A stretch of 64,000 nucleotides of DNA. It comes from Burkholderia pyrrocinia (GTDB lineage: Bacteria > Pseudomonadota > Gammaproteobacteria > Burkholderiales > Burkholderiaceae). The DNA lies in the NCBI RefSeq assembly GCF_003330765.1, contig NZ_CP024902.1:3410001-3474000 (forward strand). Reading direction: 5' to 3'. The notes below the pieces were generated by a model. The model ran no database searches. It was not told the DNA's origin and worked only from the letters and a program-made list of their open reading frames with translations. The position numbers and the translations under genes are program-made. Position 1 is the stretch's first letter, and every line of letters starts with the position of its first letter. Positions 53,431-63,377 of the stretch are shown here, piece by piece.

Positions 53431-53721
53431 AAGGGGCTGTTCACGCTAATAACGGGCTTGCGAACGAGCCTGGCCGGTTGCAGTGCAAGAAGCAAGGAGC
53501 GCCGTTTGGCCGAGCCAAACAAGCGACGCGCGACGCTGCAATGCGGCCGGCCAGGCTCGTTCCCCTGACTTGGAAAAATCATGAATGGGGCTGGCCGCCA
53601 GAAGGGCCGCTCGCTGCGTCATGCTCCTTGCGAATACGTCGAGTATTCGCTTCGTCGCAATCCTTGCGCTCGGCCCTTCTGGCGGCCAGCGCAAGCCCGT
53701 TATTAGCGTGAACAGCCCCTT
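53431..53721. mobile_element. MITE-like element with 32-bp perfect terminal inverted repeats
   Basis: The ends AAGGGGCTGTTCACGC (from 53431) and its complement (to 53721) pair perfectly over 32 bp (53431-53462 with 53690-53721). The flanks extend this to TA on each side, suggesting a TA or YTAR target duplication. Inside, arm A pairs 53462-53477 with 53547-53562 and has an apical 7-bp hairpin (53504-53520). Arm B pairs 53591-53609 with 53671-53689 and has an apical 8-bp hairpin (53630-53650). The arms meet the outer stem without a gap, giving a three-way junction. No transposase is encoded. It inserted at the poly-U end of the slt terminator. Confidence 0.8.
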
Positions 53722-53723
53722 AA

Positions 53724-53750
53724 ACACTGCCGCGTCTCGCGCGGCAGTGT
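53724..53750 (-). terminator. Terminator of slt, trimmed by the MITE
   Basis: 11-bp stem (arms 53724-53734 and 53740-53750, ACACTGCCGCG and complement) with a 5-nt loop, followed on the minus strand by only TTTA before the element begins. The insertion may have shortened the original U-tract. Confidence 0.55.
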
Positions 53751-53762
53751 GAAGATTGCGGA

Positions 53763-55715
53763 TCAGGGCGAGATCATGCCTAGACGTTTCTTCAACGACT
53801 GCGGTTTGCCCTCGAAGAGCGCCGCGTAATAGACGGTGTTCGACAGCACGTTCTTCACGTAGTCGCGCGTCTCGTTGAACGGAATCGTCTCCGCAAAGAT
53901 CGCGCCTTCGACCGGCTGCGTCAACACCTGGCGCCACTGGCGCGGCCGGCCGGGGCCCGCGTTGTAGCCGGCAGTGGCCAGCACCGGCGAGCTGTCGAAG
54001 TTGTTGTAGATGTCCGCCAGATACCAGGTACCGAGCTGGATGTTGGTATCGATGTCGTGCATCTGCGCGCGCGAGATCGTGCCCATGCCGAGCTTCTTCG
54101 CGACCAGCTGGGCCGTGGCCGGCATCAGCTGCATCAGGCCGCCCGCGCCCACCGACGAGCGCGCGGTCGTGATGAAGCGCGACTCCTGGCGGATCAGCCC
54201 GTACGCCCATTCGATGTCGAGGCCCGTCGACTGCGCGTAGCGCTCGACGATGTTGCGGTACGGCGACGGGTAGCGCAGCGTGAAGTCGTGCTCGGCCTTC
54301 GTGCGGTCGGCCGTGTTGACCGTGCGGTCGAGCAGCTCGACGCGCTTGCCGTACTCGGCAGCCGCGAGCAGCTGGCGATCGGTCATCCCGCGCAGCGGCC
54401 AGTTCCATTCGCGGTTGCCTTCGAGGCGCAGGTTCAGCCCGTAGAAGCGTTGCGCGAGCGCGAAGCCCGGAATCTTGCTCATCGCGTCGATCTCGGCGTC
54501 GCTCACCTTCGTGCGCGGCGGGACCGTCGTGCGCTGGCCTAGCTCTTCGCCGGCGAGCTGCCCGTAGAAGTTGAACTGGCCCGCGACCTGCTCGAATTCC
54601 TGATTCGCCTGCAGCGTGTCGCCGCTCTGCTTGAGCGCGCGCGCATGCCAGTAGATCCATGCCTGATCGTCGCGCAGCGACGGCGGCATCTGCTCGATCG
54701 ACCAGCGCACCATCGGCCAGTTGCCGGCGAGCAGCGCGGCGCGCGTGCGCCATTCGTAGCCCGGGTTCGACAGCGGCGCATTCGCGGATTTCGCGTACCA
54801 GACCGACGCGAGCGGCGAGCGCTTGATCGCGCCCTGGTAGCCGATCGCGCCCCACGCGATCGCCTGCTCCTGCTTGGTCAGCGATGCGGCGACCGAGGTC
54901 AGCATCCCGGCGGCCGCGTCCGGATCGTTGCGCGCCATGCGGCCGAGCGCGATCAGCGCGAGCTGGTGCGATGCCGCGTCGGGGCCGACGCCGCGCGCTA
55001 GATACAGCGGCGGTGCGCTCGTCGCCTGGTCGAAGCCGACCGGGCGCGGGCCGAGCGCGTCGACGATCTTGCCGCCGAGCGTCGTGTAGTTCTGCTCGTA
55101 CGCGAGGCGCGCCTGCTGCCACACGTCGTCGCTCGTGAACTGCTGGTTGACGGTCAGCGCGGTGATCAGGTCGACGCATGCGTCGCCGTAGTACTTCGGC
55201 TCGACGAGCAGCGCGCGCGCCGCGTCGCCGACGTTCTCGCCGCGCGCCGCGCGCGATTCGAGCGCATAGCACTTGACCTGCGTGTCGTCGTCGAGCACGA
55301 AGCGCTTGTATTGATCGTCGAAGCTGCGCCAGTCGTGGCGCGCGCCGAGCACGAGCAGGTAGTCGTTGCGCAGGCGGTCGGCGATTGCCTGGCCGTCGTA
55401 GCGCTGCAGGAACGACTGCACGGGCGCGTCCGGCGCATCGACGCGCGCGCGGCCCGTCGAATCGAACAACTGCGGCTTGATCTGGAAATACTCGACGTAG
55501 GACGGTACCGGATAATTCGGGATCATCGACGCGAGCTGCGCGGCTTTCGCTGCGTCGTTGCGGCGCGCGGCTTCGCGAAGCTGCACGAAGACCTGGTCAT
55601 CCCCGGCGACCGTGTCGTCGCCAGGTGCGGCGCACGCGGCGGTGCCCGCGACGAGCGCGGCGGCCGAAAGCGTCAGCGCGACCGCGCGATATACTCGGAA
55701 AAGGCTGTTCGACAT
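53763..55715 (-). CDS. slt: Soluble lytic murein transglycosylase
   Basis: 650-aa periplasmic enzyme that cleaves peptidoglycan with 1,6-anhydro product. A signal sequence with a Cys at about residue 28 (AGTAACAAP) may be a lipobox-like site. A long helical superhelix domain occupies about 40-480. The SLT domain then has the catalytic Glu in GLIRQESRF, the motif GLMQLMPATAQ and AGYNAGPGRPRQW. Length fits Slt70. The upstream in-frame extension is excluded because it runs over the divergent gene. Confidence 0.92.
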   Translation of the reverse strand: MSNSLFRVYRAVALTLSAAALVAGTAACAAPGDDTVAGDDQVFVQLREAARRNDAAKAAQLASMIPNYPVPSYVEYFQIKPQLFDSTGRARVDAPDAPVQSFLQRYDGQAIADRLRNDYLLVLGARHDWRSFDDQYKRFVLDDDTQVKCYALESRAARGENVGDAARALLVEPKYYGDACVDLITALTVNQQFTSDDVWQQARLAYEQNYTTLGGKIVDALGPRPVGFDQATSAPPLYLARGVGPDAASHQLALIALGRMARNDPDAAAGMLTSVAASLTKQEQAIAWGAIGYQGAIKRSPLASVWYAKSANAPLSNPGYEWRTRAALLAGNWPMVRWSIEQMPPSLRDDQAWIYWHARALKQSGDTLQANQEFEQVAGQFNFYGQLAGEELGQRTTVPPRTKVSDAEIDAMSKIPGFALAQRFYGLNLRLEGNREWNWPLRGMTDRQLLAAAEYGKRVELLDRTVNTADRTKAEHDFTLRYPSPYRNIVERYAQSTGLDIEWAYGLIRQESRFITTARSSVGAGGLMQLMPATAQLVAKKLGMGTISRAQMHDIDTNIQLGTWYLADIYNNFDSSPVLATAGYNAGPGRPRQWRQVLTQPVEGAIFAETIPFNETRDYVKNVLSNTVYYAALFEGKPQSLKKRLGMISP

Positions 55716-55723
55716 CGTTTTGA

Positions 55724-56332
55724 ATGGAGCGCGAATTGAGCGAAAGCATAGCACGCAACCCTGTGCCGAACCCGAAGGTTGCGCTGCGTAAAACGCTGTC
55801 CGGCGCGCGTCGCGACGCCGCATCGCAGCCCGCCGCGAACGCCGCGCTCGACACGCGGCTGCGCACGCTGCTCGAACGGCTCGCGCCGCGCACGGTCGGG
55901 TTCTACTGGCCGCTGCCGGGTGAATTCGATGCGCGCGATGCCGTGCTCGCATGGTGCGCGGCCGGCGCGGGCCGGTGCGCCGCGCTGCCGGTGATCGGCG
56001 AGCGGCACACGCCGCTCGCGTTCCATGCGTGGGACGCGCACACGCCGATGCGCGAAGGCCATCACCGGATTCCGGAACCGGCGTCGGGAATCGTCGTCGT
56101 GCCCGACCTGCTGCTGATTCCCTGTGTGGGATTCGATCCGCAGCGCTACCGGCTCGGCTACGGCGGCGGCTACTACGACCGCACGCTCGCCGCGTGGCCG
56201 GGCAGCACGCTGCCCGTGACGGTCGGCATCGCCTATGAAGCGTGCCGCGTCGATTCGCTGCCGGCCGAAGCGCACGATCTCGCGCTGCGCTGGGTCGTGA
56301 CCGACGGCGCGCTCTACCCGGCCGCCGGATGA
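55724..56332 (+). CDS. 5-formyltetrahydrofolate cyclo-ligase
   Basis: 202-aa enzyme (YgfA/FAU1 family) that converts 5-formyl-THF to 5,10-methenyl-THF with ATP. The ATP/folate motif LGYGGGYYDR is at about residues 145-154, and the N-terminal basic KTLSGARRD fits. Its ATG is 8 bp from the slt start. A TTG at 55736 with GGAG upstream may be the real start. Promoters must overlap the neighbouring reading frames. Confidence 0.88.
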   Translation: MERELSESIARNPVPNPKVALRKTLSGARRDAASQPAANAALDTRLRTLLERLAPRTVGFYWPLPGEFDARDAVLAWCAAGAGRCAALPVIGERHTPLAFHAWDAHTPMREGHHRIPEPASGIVVVPDLLLIPCVGFDPQRYRLGYGGGYYDRTLAAWPGSTLPVTVGIAYEACRVDSLPAEAHDLALRWVVTDGALYPAAG

Positions 56333-56406
56333 CGCGGCGCGCGGCGCTACGGTCGTCGTCGCACGCCCGTCAGCGCATCGCCGCGCGCAACCCTTTCCGC
56401 AATCGT

Positions 56407-56919
56407 TTACAGCGACGCCGCCGCGCGCGCGGCCGTGTCGTAGAGGCCCGATGCGTGGCGCAGCAACTGCGCCGCGTCGCCGATCTGCTCGTTGGTGAGC
56501 CCGCTGTCCTTCAGCGTCTCGATCAGGCAGTGCTCGCGCACCTCGCGATACTTCAGGCACAGGTCGCGGCCCGCGTCGGTGGCGAAGAAGAACACTTCCT
56601 TGCCGTTCTTCTCGCTCTTCACATAGCCGCGGGCGATCAGTTTTTTCAGCGCATAGGTCGCGACGTGCGTATCCTCGATATTGAGCACGAAGCAGATGTC
56701 GGCGAGCTTCTTCTTGCGCTCGCGATGGCTGACGTGATGCAGCAGCGACACCTCGACCGCCGTCATGTCCTTCGCGCCGGCCGCCGACATGCAGCGCACC
56801 ATCCAGCGGTTGAACGCGTTGCCGGCCATGATGAGCCCGTATTCGAGCTCCGACAGCTCCGCGCTCGAATCGGAAACGAGGTGTTCGGATGACACGATCT
56901 GGGTCGGAGGACGCTTCAT
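56407..56919 (-). CDS. MarR-type winged-helix regulator
   Basis: 170-aa regulator. A MarR-like fold is seen: DMTAVEVSLLHHVSHRERKKKLADICFVLNIEDTHVATYALKKLIARGYVKSEKNGKEVFFFAT holds helix-turn-helix and wing. The start at 56919 has no clear ribosome site; an ATG 60 bp upstream is an alternative. It is divergent from pxpBCA, and an 18-bp palindrome lies between them, so it may regulate these genes. Ligand unknown. Confidence 0.8.
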   Translation of the reverse strand: MKRPPTQIVSSEHLVSDSSAELSELEYGLIMAGNAFNRWMVRCMSAAGAKDMTAVEVSLLHHVSHRERKKKLADICFVLNIEDTHVATYALKKLIARGYVKSEKNGKEVFFFATDAGRDLCLKYREVREHCLIETLKDSGLTNEQIGDAAQLLRHASGLYDTAARAAASL

Positions 56920-57027
56920 GGAAAGGCGGCGCAAGCAGGATGTCAGGGTGTGCCGAGTGTACGCCAGAAGCCCCGGCATACGGGCTAGGCGAAAACGCTT
57001 ATTGGTAACTTATCGATATCTTATTGA

Positions 57028-57045
57028 CAATGTGCGCTAACATTG
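57028..57045. promoter_or_regulatory. 6-6-6 palindrome between the MarR gene and pxpB
   Basis: CAATGT-GCGCTA-ACATTG is a perfect inverted repeat 22 bp before the pxpB start codon. It lies over a weak rightward promoter (TTGGTA at 57003 and GACAAT at 57026, 17-bp spacer). This is the likely binding site for the divergent MarR-type protein. Confidence 0.45.
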
Positions 57046-57067
57046 CCGTCCGAACCGTGCCAGTCCG

Positions 57068-57724
57068 ATGACGCAACCCCGCATTTATCCGCTCGGCGAT
57101 GCCGCCCTCGTCTGCGAGGTGCCGCCGCCCGCCACGCTCGATTGCCAGCGCCGCGTCTGGGCCGTTGCCGAGGCCGCGCGCGCGTGGCCCGACGTGATCG
57201 ACGTCGTGCCGGGCATGAACAACCTGACCATCGTATTCGATGCGCTCGCCACGACGGCCGAGTCGCTCACGCCGGCGCTGCGCGACGCGTGGGAGACGGC
57301 CGACGTCGAGCACGCGGACGGCCGCGAAGTCGAGATCCCGGTCGAGTACGGCGGCGCAGCCGGCCCCGACCTGCCAGCCGTCGCCGCGCACACGGGCCTG
57401 TCGGTCGACGAGGTCGTCGCCCGCCACGCGGCCGGCGAATACGTCGTGTTCTTCGTCGGCTTCCAGCCGGGCTTCGCGTATCTGGGCGGCCTCGACGCGT
57501 CGCTGCACACGCCGCGCCGCGCGGCGCCGCGCCTCGAAGTGCCGGCCGGCTCGGTCGGCATCGGCGGCGCGCAGACGGGCATCTACCCGGCCACCTCGCC
57601 CGGCGGCTGGCAACTGATCGGCCGCACGTCGCACGTGCTGTTCGATCCGGCGCGGCAGCAGCCGACGCTGCTGCTGCCCGGCGACCATGTCCGCTTCACC
57701 ATTGCGGGAGTCGACGCGTCATGA
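57068..57724 (+). CDS. pxpB: 5-oxoprolinase subunit B
   Basis: 218-aa subunit (KipI family) of the ATP-dependent 5-oxoprolinase that opens 5-oxoproline to glutamate. Motifs are VVPGMNNLTIVFD, EYVVFFVGFQPGFAYLGGLD and the C-terminal GQ-type TSPGGWQLIGRT. It overlaps pxpC by four bases (ATGA). First gene of pxpBCA. Confidence 0.9.
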   Translation: MTQPRIYPLGDAALVCEVPPPATLDCQRRVWAVAEAARAWPDVIDVVPGMNNLTIVFDALATTAESLTPALRDAWETADVEHADGREVEIPVEYGGAAGPDLPAVAAHTGLSVDEVVARHAAGEYVVFFVGFQPGFAYLGGLDASLHTPRRAAPRLEVPAGSVGIGGAQTGIYPATSPGGWQLIGRTSHVLFDPARQQPTLLLPGDHVRFTIAGVDAS

Positions 57725-58788
57725 CCCAGAGCAACGCGCCGGGCAACATCGAGGTGTTGCGGGCCGGCCCGCTGTCGACCGTGCAGGATCTCGGACGCCG
57801 CGGCGCGCGCCATCTCGGCGTCGCGCAGGGCGGCGCGCTCGACGGCCTCGCGCTCGAGGTCGGCAACCGGCTCGTCGGCAACCGCCCCGACGCGGCAGCC
57901 GTCGAGATCACGATCGGCCCGGCCGCGTTCCGCTTCACGCGCGCGACCCGCATCGCGATCACCGGCACCGAGTTCGCCGGGACGCTCGACGGCCAGCGCG
58001 TATATTCGTGGTGGAGCCTGCCGGTCGACGCCGGGCAGACGCTCGTGCTGCCGGCCGCGAAACGCGGGATGCGCGGCTATCTGTGTATCGCGGGCGGCAT
58101 CGACGTGCTGCCGATGCTCGGCTCGCGCAGCACCGATCTCGCGTCGCGCTTCGGCGGCCTCGGCGGCCGCACGCTGCGCGACGGCGATCGGCTCCCGGTC
58201 GGCGTGCCGCCGGCCGGCGCGGGCTGCCTCGCGGCCGATGCGCCCGAATTCGGCGTGAAGGCGCCGGCGTGGTGCGCGTTCGTGCGCGTCGACGAGCCGC
58301 CGCGCCGCCACCGCCCCGCGCATGCGCCGTGGGCGATGCCCGTGCGCGTGCTGCCGGGCCCCGACTATGCGTCGTTCGCGGCCGATTCGCAGCAGGCGTT
58401 CTGGGACGAGGAATGGCTCGTCACCGCGAACAGCAACCGGATGGGCTATCGCCTCGCCGGCGCCGAGCTCCTGCGCGAGCGGCCGGTCGAATTGCTGTCG
58501 CACGCGGTGCTGCCCGGCACGATCCAGGTGCCGCCGAACGGCCAGCCGATCGTGCTGATGCACGACGCGCAGACCACCGGCGGCTACCCGAAGATCGGCA
58601 CGGTGATCCGCGCCGATCTGTGGAAGCTCGCGCAGGCGCGGCTCAACCTGCCGATCCGCTTCGTGCGCACGACACCCGACGCCGCGCGCGCCGCCCTCGC
58701 CGCGGAACGTGCGTATCTGCGGCAGATCGACGTCGCGATCGACATGCGCGAGGAAGCGCGCCGCCGCGCACAATCGCGTGCGGCGTGA
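57721..58788 (+). CDS. pxpC: 5-oxoprolinase subunit C
   Basis: 355-aa KipA-family subunit. [30 protein letters not shown] and [14 protein letters not shown] are family signatures; [17 protein letters not shown] lies near the C terminus. It acts with PxpB and PxpA in the cytoplasm. An upstream in-frame region is inside pxpB and is ignored. Confidence 0.9.
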   Translation: MTQSNAPGNIEVLRAGPLSTVQDLGRRGARHLGVAQGGALDGLALEVGNRLVGNRPDAAAVEITIGPAAFRFTRATRIAITGTEFAGTLDGQRVYSWWSLPVDAGQTLVLPAAKRGMRGYLCIAGGIDVLPMLGSRSTDLASRFGGLGGRTLRDGDRLPVGVPPAGAGCLAADAPEFGVKAPAWCAFVRVDEPPRRHRPAHAPWAMPVRVLPGPDYASFAADSQQAFWDEEWLVTANSNRMGYRLAGAELLRERPVELLSHAVLPGTIQVPPNGQPIVLMHDAQTTGGYPKIGTVIRADLWKLAQARLNLPIRFVRTTPDAARAALAAERAYLRQIDVAIDMREEARRRAQSRAA

Positions 58789-58843
58789 CAATGATGGAAG
58801 CAGCACGGAGGACGCGCCACGCAATCAGTGGACGAGGAACACC

Positions 58844-59608
58844 ATGGAAATCGATCTGAATGCCGATCTCGGCGAAGGGTGCGGATCGGACGAGGCGCTG
58901 CTCGACCTCGTCACGTCCGCGAACATCGCATGCGGGTGGCACGCGGGCGGCGCCAATGCGATGCGCGACTGCGTGCGCTGGTCCGTGCAGAAAGGCGTGT
59001 CGATCGGCGCGCATCCGAGCTTTCACGATCCGGAGAATTTCGGCCGCAAGGAAATGCAGCTGCCGGCCGGCGACATCTATGCCGGCGTGCTGTACCAGCT
59101 CGGCGCGCTGTCGGCGATCGCGCAGGCCGAAGGCGGGCGCATCGCGCATGTGAAGCCGCACGGCGCGCTGTACAACCAGGCCGCGCGCGACCCGATGATC
59201 GCCGATGCGGTGGTATCCGCGATCCACGATTTCGATCCGTCGCTCGCGGTGTTCGGGCTCGCGAACAGCGTGTTCGTCGCGGCCGCGCGGCATGCGGGGC
59301 TCGCCGCGGTGGAGGAAGTGTTCGCCGATCGCGGCTACCGCGCGGACGGTTCGCTCGTGCCGCGCAGCCAGCCCGGCGCATTGATCGACGATGAAGACGC
59401 AGTGCTCGCGCGCACGCTCGACATGGTGCGCAACCGGCAGGTGCGTGCATTGAGCGGCGAATGGGTGCCGCTCAACGCGCAGACCGTCTGCCTGCACGGC
59501 GACGGGCCGCATGCGCTGGCGTTCGCGAAGCGGATTCGCGCGGCGCTCGAGGCGGCGGGCGTCGACGTGGTGGCGCCGGGGGTGCTGCAAGCCGACGAAG
59601 GCGCGTGA
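58844..59608 (+). CDS. pxpA: 5-oxoprolinase subunit A (LamB/YcsF family)
   Basis: 254-aa protein. The diagnostic start [15 protein letters not shown], the metal-binding-like [12 protein letters not shown] and the motif [11 protein letters not shown] are present. GAGGA lies before the ATG at 58844, which was preferred to the upstream ATG inside pxpC. The three subunits recycle 5-oxoproline, which forms from glutamine, glutamate and gamma-glutamyl compounds. Confidence 0.93.
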   Translation: MEIDLNADLGEGCGSDEALLDLVTSANIACGWHAGGANAMRDCVRWSVQKGVSIGAHPSFHDPENFGRKEMQLPAGDIYAGVLYQLGALSAIAQAEGGRIAHVKPHGALYNQAARDPMIADAVVSAIHDFDPSLAVFGLANSVFVAAARHAGLAAVEEVFADRGYRADGSLVPRSQPGALIDDEDAVLARTLDMVRNRQVRALSGEWVPLNAQTVCLHGDGPHALAFAKRIRAALEAAGVDVVAPGVLQADEGA

Positions 59609-59642
59609 TCCACGCGGGTCGCACACCCGAAGCACAAAAGAA

Positions 59643-59665
59643 AAAAGCGCCCTCGTGGCGCTTTT
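59643..59665. terminator. Bidirectional rho-independent terminator after pxpA
   Basis: AAAAGCGCC-CTCGT-GGCGCTTTT. A 5-bp GC stem extended by four A:T pairs gives U-runs in both directions, 34 bp past pxpA. Confidence 0.7.
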
Positions 59666-59950
59666 CCGTTGGCGCAATCGCTGCGGCTTCGCCGTCTGTC
59701 GATTCGCTCCCCCGAAACCGTCTTGCGACGGTGACCGGAAAAATATTCCGGATTAAAAAACGTCCGCCGCCGCCCGCACTGCATTCCCCGGTCAGACGAC
59801 GGAACGTTGCTTATCTGCAAGTCGGTCCGCATGCATGTGTTGTCCGACGATGATTGGCCCCGCCGTACATGCAGACACTCCGCGGCCGGCACGCGCTTCA
59901 CGTGCCGGCGACGCTAACCCCGCGCTTTATTTCTGCTACCCCGTAGAACT

Positions 59951-59996
59951 TATCTATTCTTTTCATTTTTTCAACTTGTGGGATGAAGAATAGATA
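59951..59996. repeat. AT-rich 11-bp inverted repeat in the convergent gap
   Basis: TATCTATTCTT (59951-59961) and AAGAATAGATA (59986-59996) pair perfectly. The loop is 24 nt and T-rich. It is unlike the GC-rich hairpins elsewhere in the window. Confidence 0.5.
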
Positions 59997-60146
59997 TTGG
60001 CAGAACGGGATGTCAATCGTTTTAAACGCTATTTTCCGACGAATCGAGGGTTTTCCTTATCGATTGCCGCCGCGATGCAGGCGCCTCACCGCGTGCGCGC
60101 GATGTCGATCAAACAGGGGAAGATCGGTGCGTGGAACCCGGCGCGA

Positions 60147-61284
60147 TCAGTTCGCGTCGACCCGGTATCCTTGCTGCCGCAACAATTCGAGCACGCCGCG
60201 CGGGCCGCCCAAGTGCAGCGCGCCGATCGCGACGAACAGCGGCCGGTTCGGCGCGGCGATTGCGGTCATCCGTGCAACGAAGCGCCGGTTGCGCTCGTAC
60301 ACGATCTTGTTGTCGATCGACGCCGACAACGCCTTCGAACGCGCAAGCCGCTCGCCCTTCGCGACGGCCCATGCCGAGATCGCGTCGGCGTCGCCAATGC
60401 GCCACAGCCGGTGCAGCGACTTGATGTCGTCGGCGTTCTGCGCGGGTGTCTGCACCATGTCCTGCGCGAGCATCTCGCGCTGCTCGGCCAGCGTGAGCCC
60501 GGTGAACGCGCGCATCTGTTCGGCGAGCGTCTCGAGCCCGATCACGCGGCCGCCCTTCTTCTTCAGGAACACGTTCTGCAGTTGCGCCTCGGTGCCGTAC
60601 TCGGTCTGCAGGCCGGCCGACAGCGAATCGTAGGTCTCGACGACGAGCGCTGCGAGCCACGGCCGCATCTTGCGGATCTCGGCGAGCGCGGCCGGGTTGC
60701 CGCGCAGGCGTGCCGCGAGCCGTTGCCACAGCGGCTCGGGCAGCAGGCGCTGCAGGCACGGGTAGCGGCACACGCCGTACTTCGACACGTCGTCCTGCGA
60801 TTCGAGCAGGTCGTCGGGCGACAGCTCGAGCGCGAGCGTCGGCGACGCGGCGAGCGCCGCGAGGATGCGCGGCCGGAACGGCTGCACGCTCGGGTAATCG
60901 GACGGGTCGCCGGTGTGCAGCGTGCCGAGCACGTAGAGCGTGACCTTGCCCTTGGTCGCGACGTAGAACGGCATGCGCGCGGGCTGCACGCGCACCGTGC
61001 CGCGCGCGACCGTGCCGTCCGACGCGGCAGGCGCGTGGAAGCCCGGCAGGCTCATGCCGGGCGGCGGGACCTGCGACGGATGGATCGGCGAGGTGGCCGG
61101 CGCGCGCCCTTCGGCGCGCGCCGGCTCGACGGGAACAACAAGGCTGGCCGCCACGCACGCGCCAGCCAGCGCCGCGCCCGTGACGGTCCGCACGCTCCAG
61201 CGCCGCGCGTAGCGGTACGCGCGCATCACGCGCGCGCTGCTTGCCCCCGAACGGCGCACGCCGGACGCGCGCGCCGCCAACGCT

Positions 61285-61292
<8 letters not shown>
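60147..61292 (-). CDS. TraB/GumN-family protein
   Basis: 381-aa protein with an N-terminal membrane anchor or signal (TVTGAALAGACVAASLVVPVEPARAE). The TraB/GumN domain has the two conserved GxxH motifs, VLGTLHTGD near the start and AIGALHLGGPRGVLELLRQQGY at the end. Members resemble TIKI/EreA-like metal-dependent hydrolases. Its ATG lies inside the last codons of dppF (8-bp overlap) with a very strong AGGAGG-type tract, so it is coupled to dppF. Function unknown; a link to peptide metabolism is inference. Confidence 0.83.
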
Positions 61293-62297
<1,005 letters not shown>

Positions 62298-62301
<4 letters not shown>

Positions 62302-63293
62302 CGTGCGCCTCCCGTCAGGTCGAGGTTGGAAACATTGAGCGGCTTGATACAGCGCGCGCGCATCGCATCGTTGCCGGACACCAGCGTGTCGAGCGCCGGC
62401 CGCGCCTTGCGGCAATCGTCGACGACGTACTTGCAGCGCGGCGCGAACAGGCACCCGGACGGGCGATCATCGCGGCCCGGCACCATGCCGGGCAATGCGG
62501 CAAGGCGACGCGCCCCCTTATTGTGCTCGGGAATCGCCGCGAGCAGTGCTTCGGTGTACGGATGATGCGGCGCGCGGAAGATATCGGGCACGCGGTTGGT
62601 CTCGATGATCTCGCCCGCGTACATCACCGCGACGCGCTGCGCGACCTCCGACACCACGGCCAGGTCGTGCGAGATCAGCACGAGCGCCATCCCGCGCTCC
62701 TTCTGCAGCTTCACGAGCAGGTCCATGATCTGCGCCTGGATCGTCACGTCGAGCGCGGTGGTCGGCTCGTCGGCGATCAGGAGCTTCGGGTTGCACGCGA
62801 CGGCCATCGCGATCATCACGCGCTGGTTCATCCCGCCCGACATCTGGTGCGGGAACGACGTGATGCGGTTCTTCGCATCGGGAATGCCGACCTGGTCGAG
62901 CAGTTCGAGCGCGCGCCGGTTCAGCGCGTCGCCGCGCAGGCCTTCGTGCAGCTTCAGCACCTCCTTGATCTGGTAGCCGACCGTGTAGCTCGGGTTCAGG
63001 CTCGTCAGCGCGTCCTGGAACACCATCGCGATGTCCTTGCCGACGATCTTGCGGCGCGCCTTCGGCGACGCCTTCAGCAGGTCGACGCCGTTGAACGAGA
63101 CCTCGTCGGCCGTCACCTTGCCCGGCGCGTCGATCAGGCCCATCAGCGCCATCATCGTCACGCTCTTGCCCGAGCCCGATTCGCCGACGACGCCCACCAC
63201 CTCGCCCGGGGCGATCGACAGGTTGATCCGGTCGACCGCGGGCAGGCCGTTGAAGTTCACCGCGAGATTGCGGATGGTCAGAAGGTTGCTCAT
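62298..63293 (-). CDS. dppD: Dipeptide ABC transporter ATPase (DppD type)
   Basis: 331-aa ATPase partner. Walker A is GESGSGKSV (S in place of T at the end, as usual in DppD), signature [14 protein letters not shown] and Walker [13 protein letters not shown]. The C-terminal motif [10 protein letters not shown] is present. The ATG has an ideal GGAGG that is folded into an mRNA hairpin (63294-63328). An 84-bp gap separates it from dppC, unlike the overlaps elsewhere. Confidence 0.9.
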
Positions 63294-63328
63294 GTCATCC
63301 TCCGCCGGGCCGCCCCAAGGAGGATGAC
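63294..63328 (-). promoter_or_regulatory. Hairpin sequestering the dppD ribosome-binding site
   Basis: Perfect 10-bp arms (GTCATCCTCC / GGAGGATGAC, 63319-63328 with 63294-63303) with a 15-nt GC loop. In the mRNA the 3' arm contains the GGAGG of dppD and ends right at the ATG. A second G/C hairpin (63330-63344) lies just upstream in the mRNA. Confidence 0.55.
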
Positions 63329-63377
63329 CGCCCCCTCGGGGGGCAGCGAACGAAGAGAGCGTGGGGGTCGTTTCATC

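Larger units (their letters stand above)
59609..60146. other. Gene-free convergent gap with an AT-rich island
   Basis: 538 bp between two 3' ends. A bidirectional terminator (59643-59665) lies at the left. An AT-rich stretch at about 59930-60060 contains an 11-bp inverted repeat (59951-59961 with 59986-59996) around a 24-nt loop. Several short open frames here have no family or start signals. Possible uses are a small RNA or a remnant insertion. Confidence 0.4.

Noticed and set aside
53431..53721. Interpretation as a CRISPR or integron attachment array
   Set aside because: There are no regularly spaced direct repeats and no integrase or cas gene; the symmetry is that of a single element with terminal inverted repeats.
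53446..55272. 608-codon frame spanning the MITE and slt in another register
   Set aside because: It exists because the element and slt lack stops in that frame; the product has no family, while slt is well supported.
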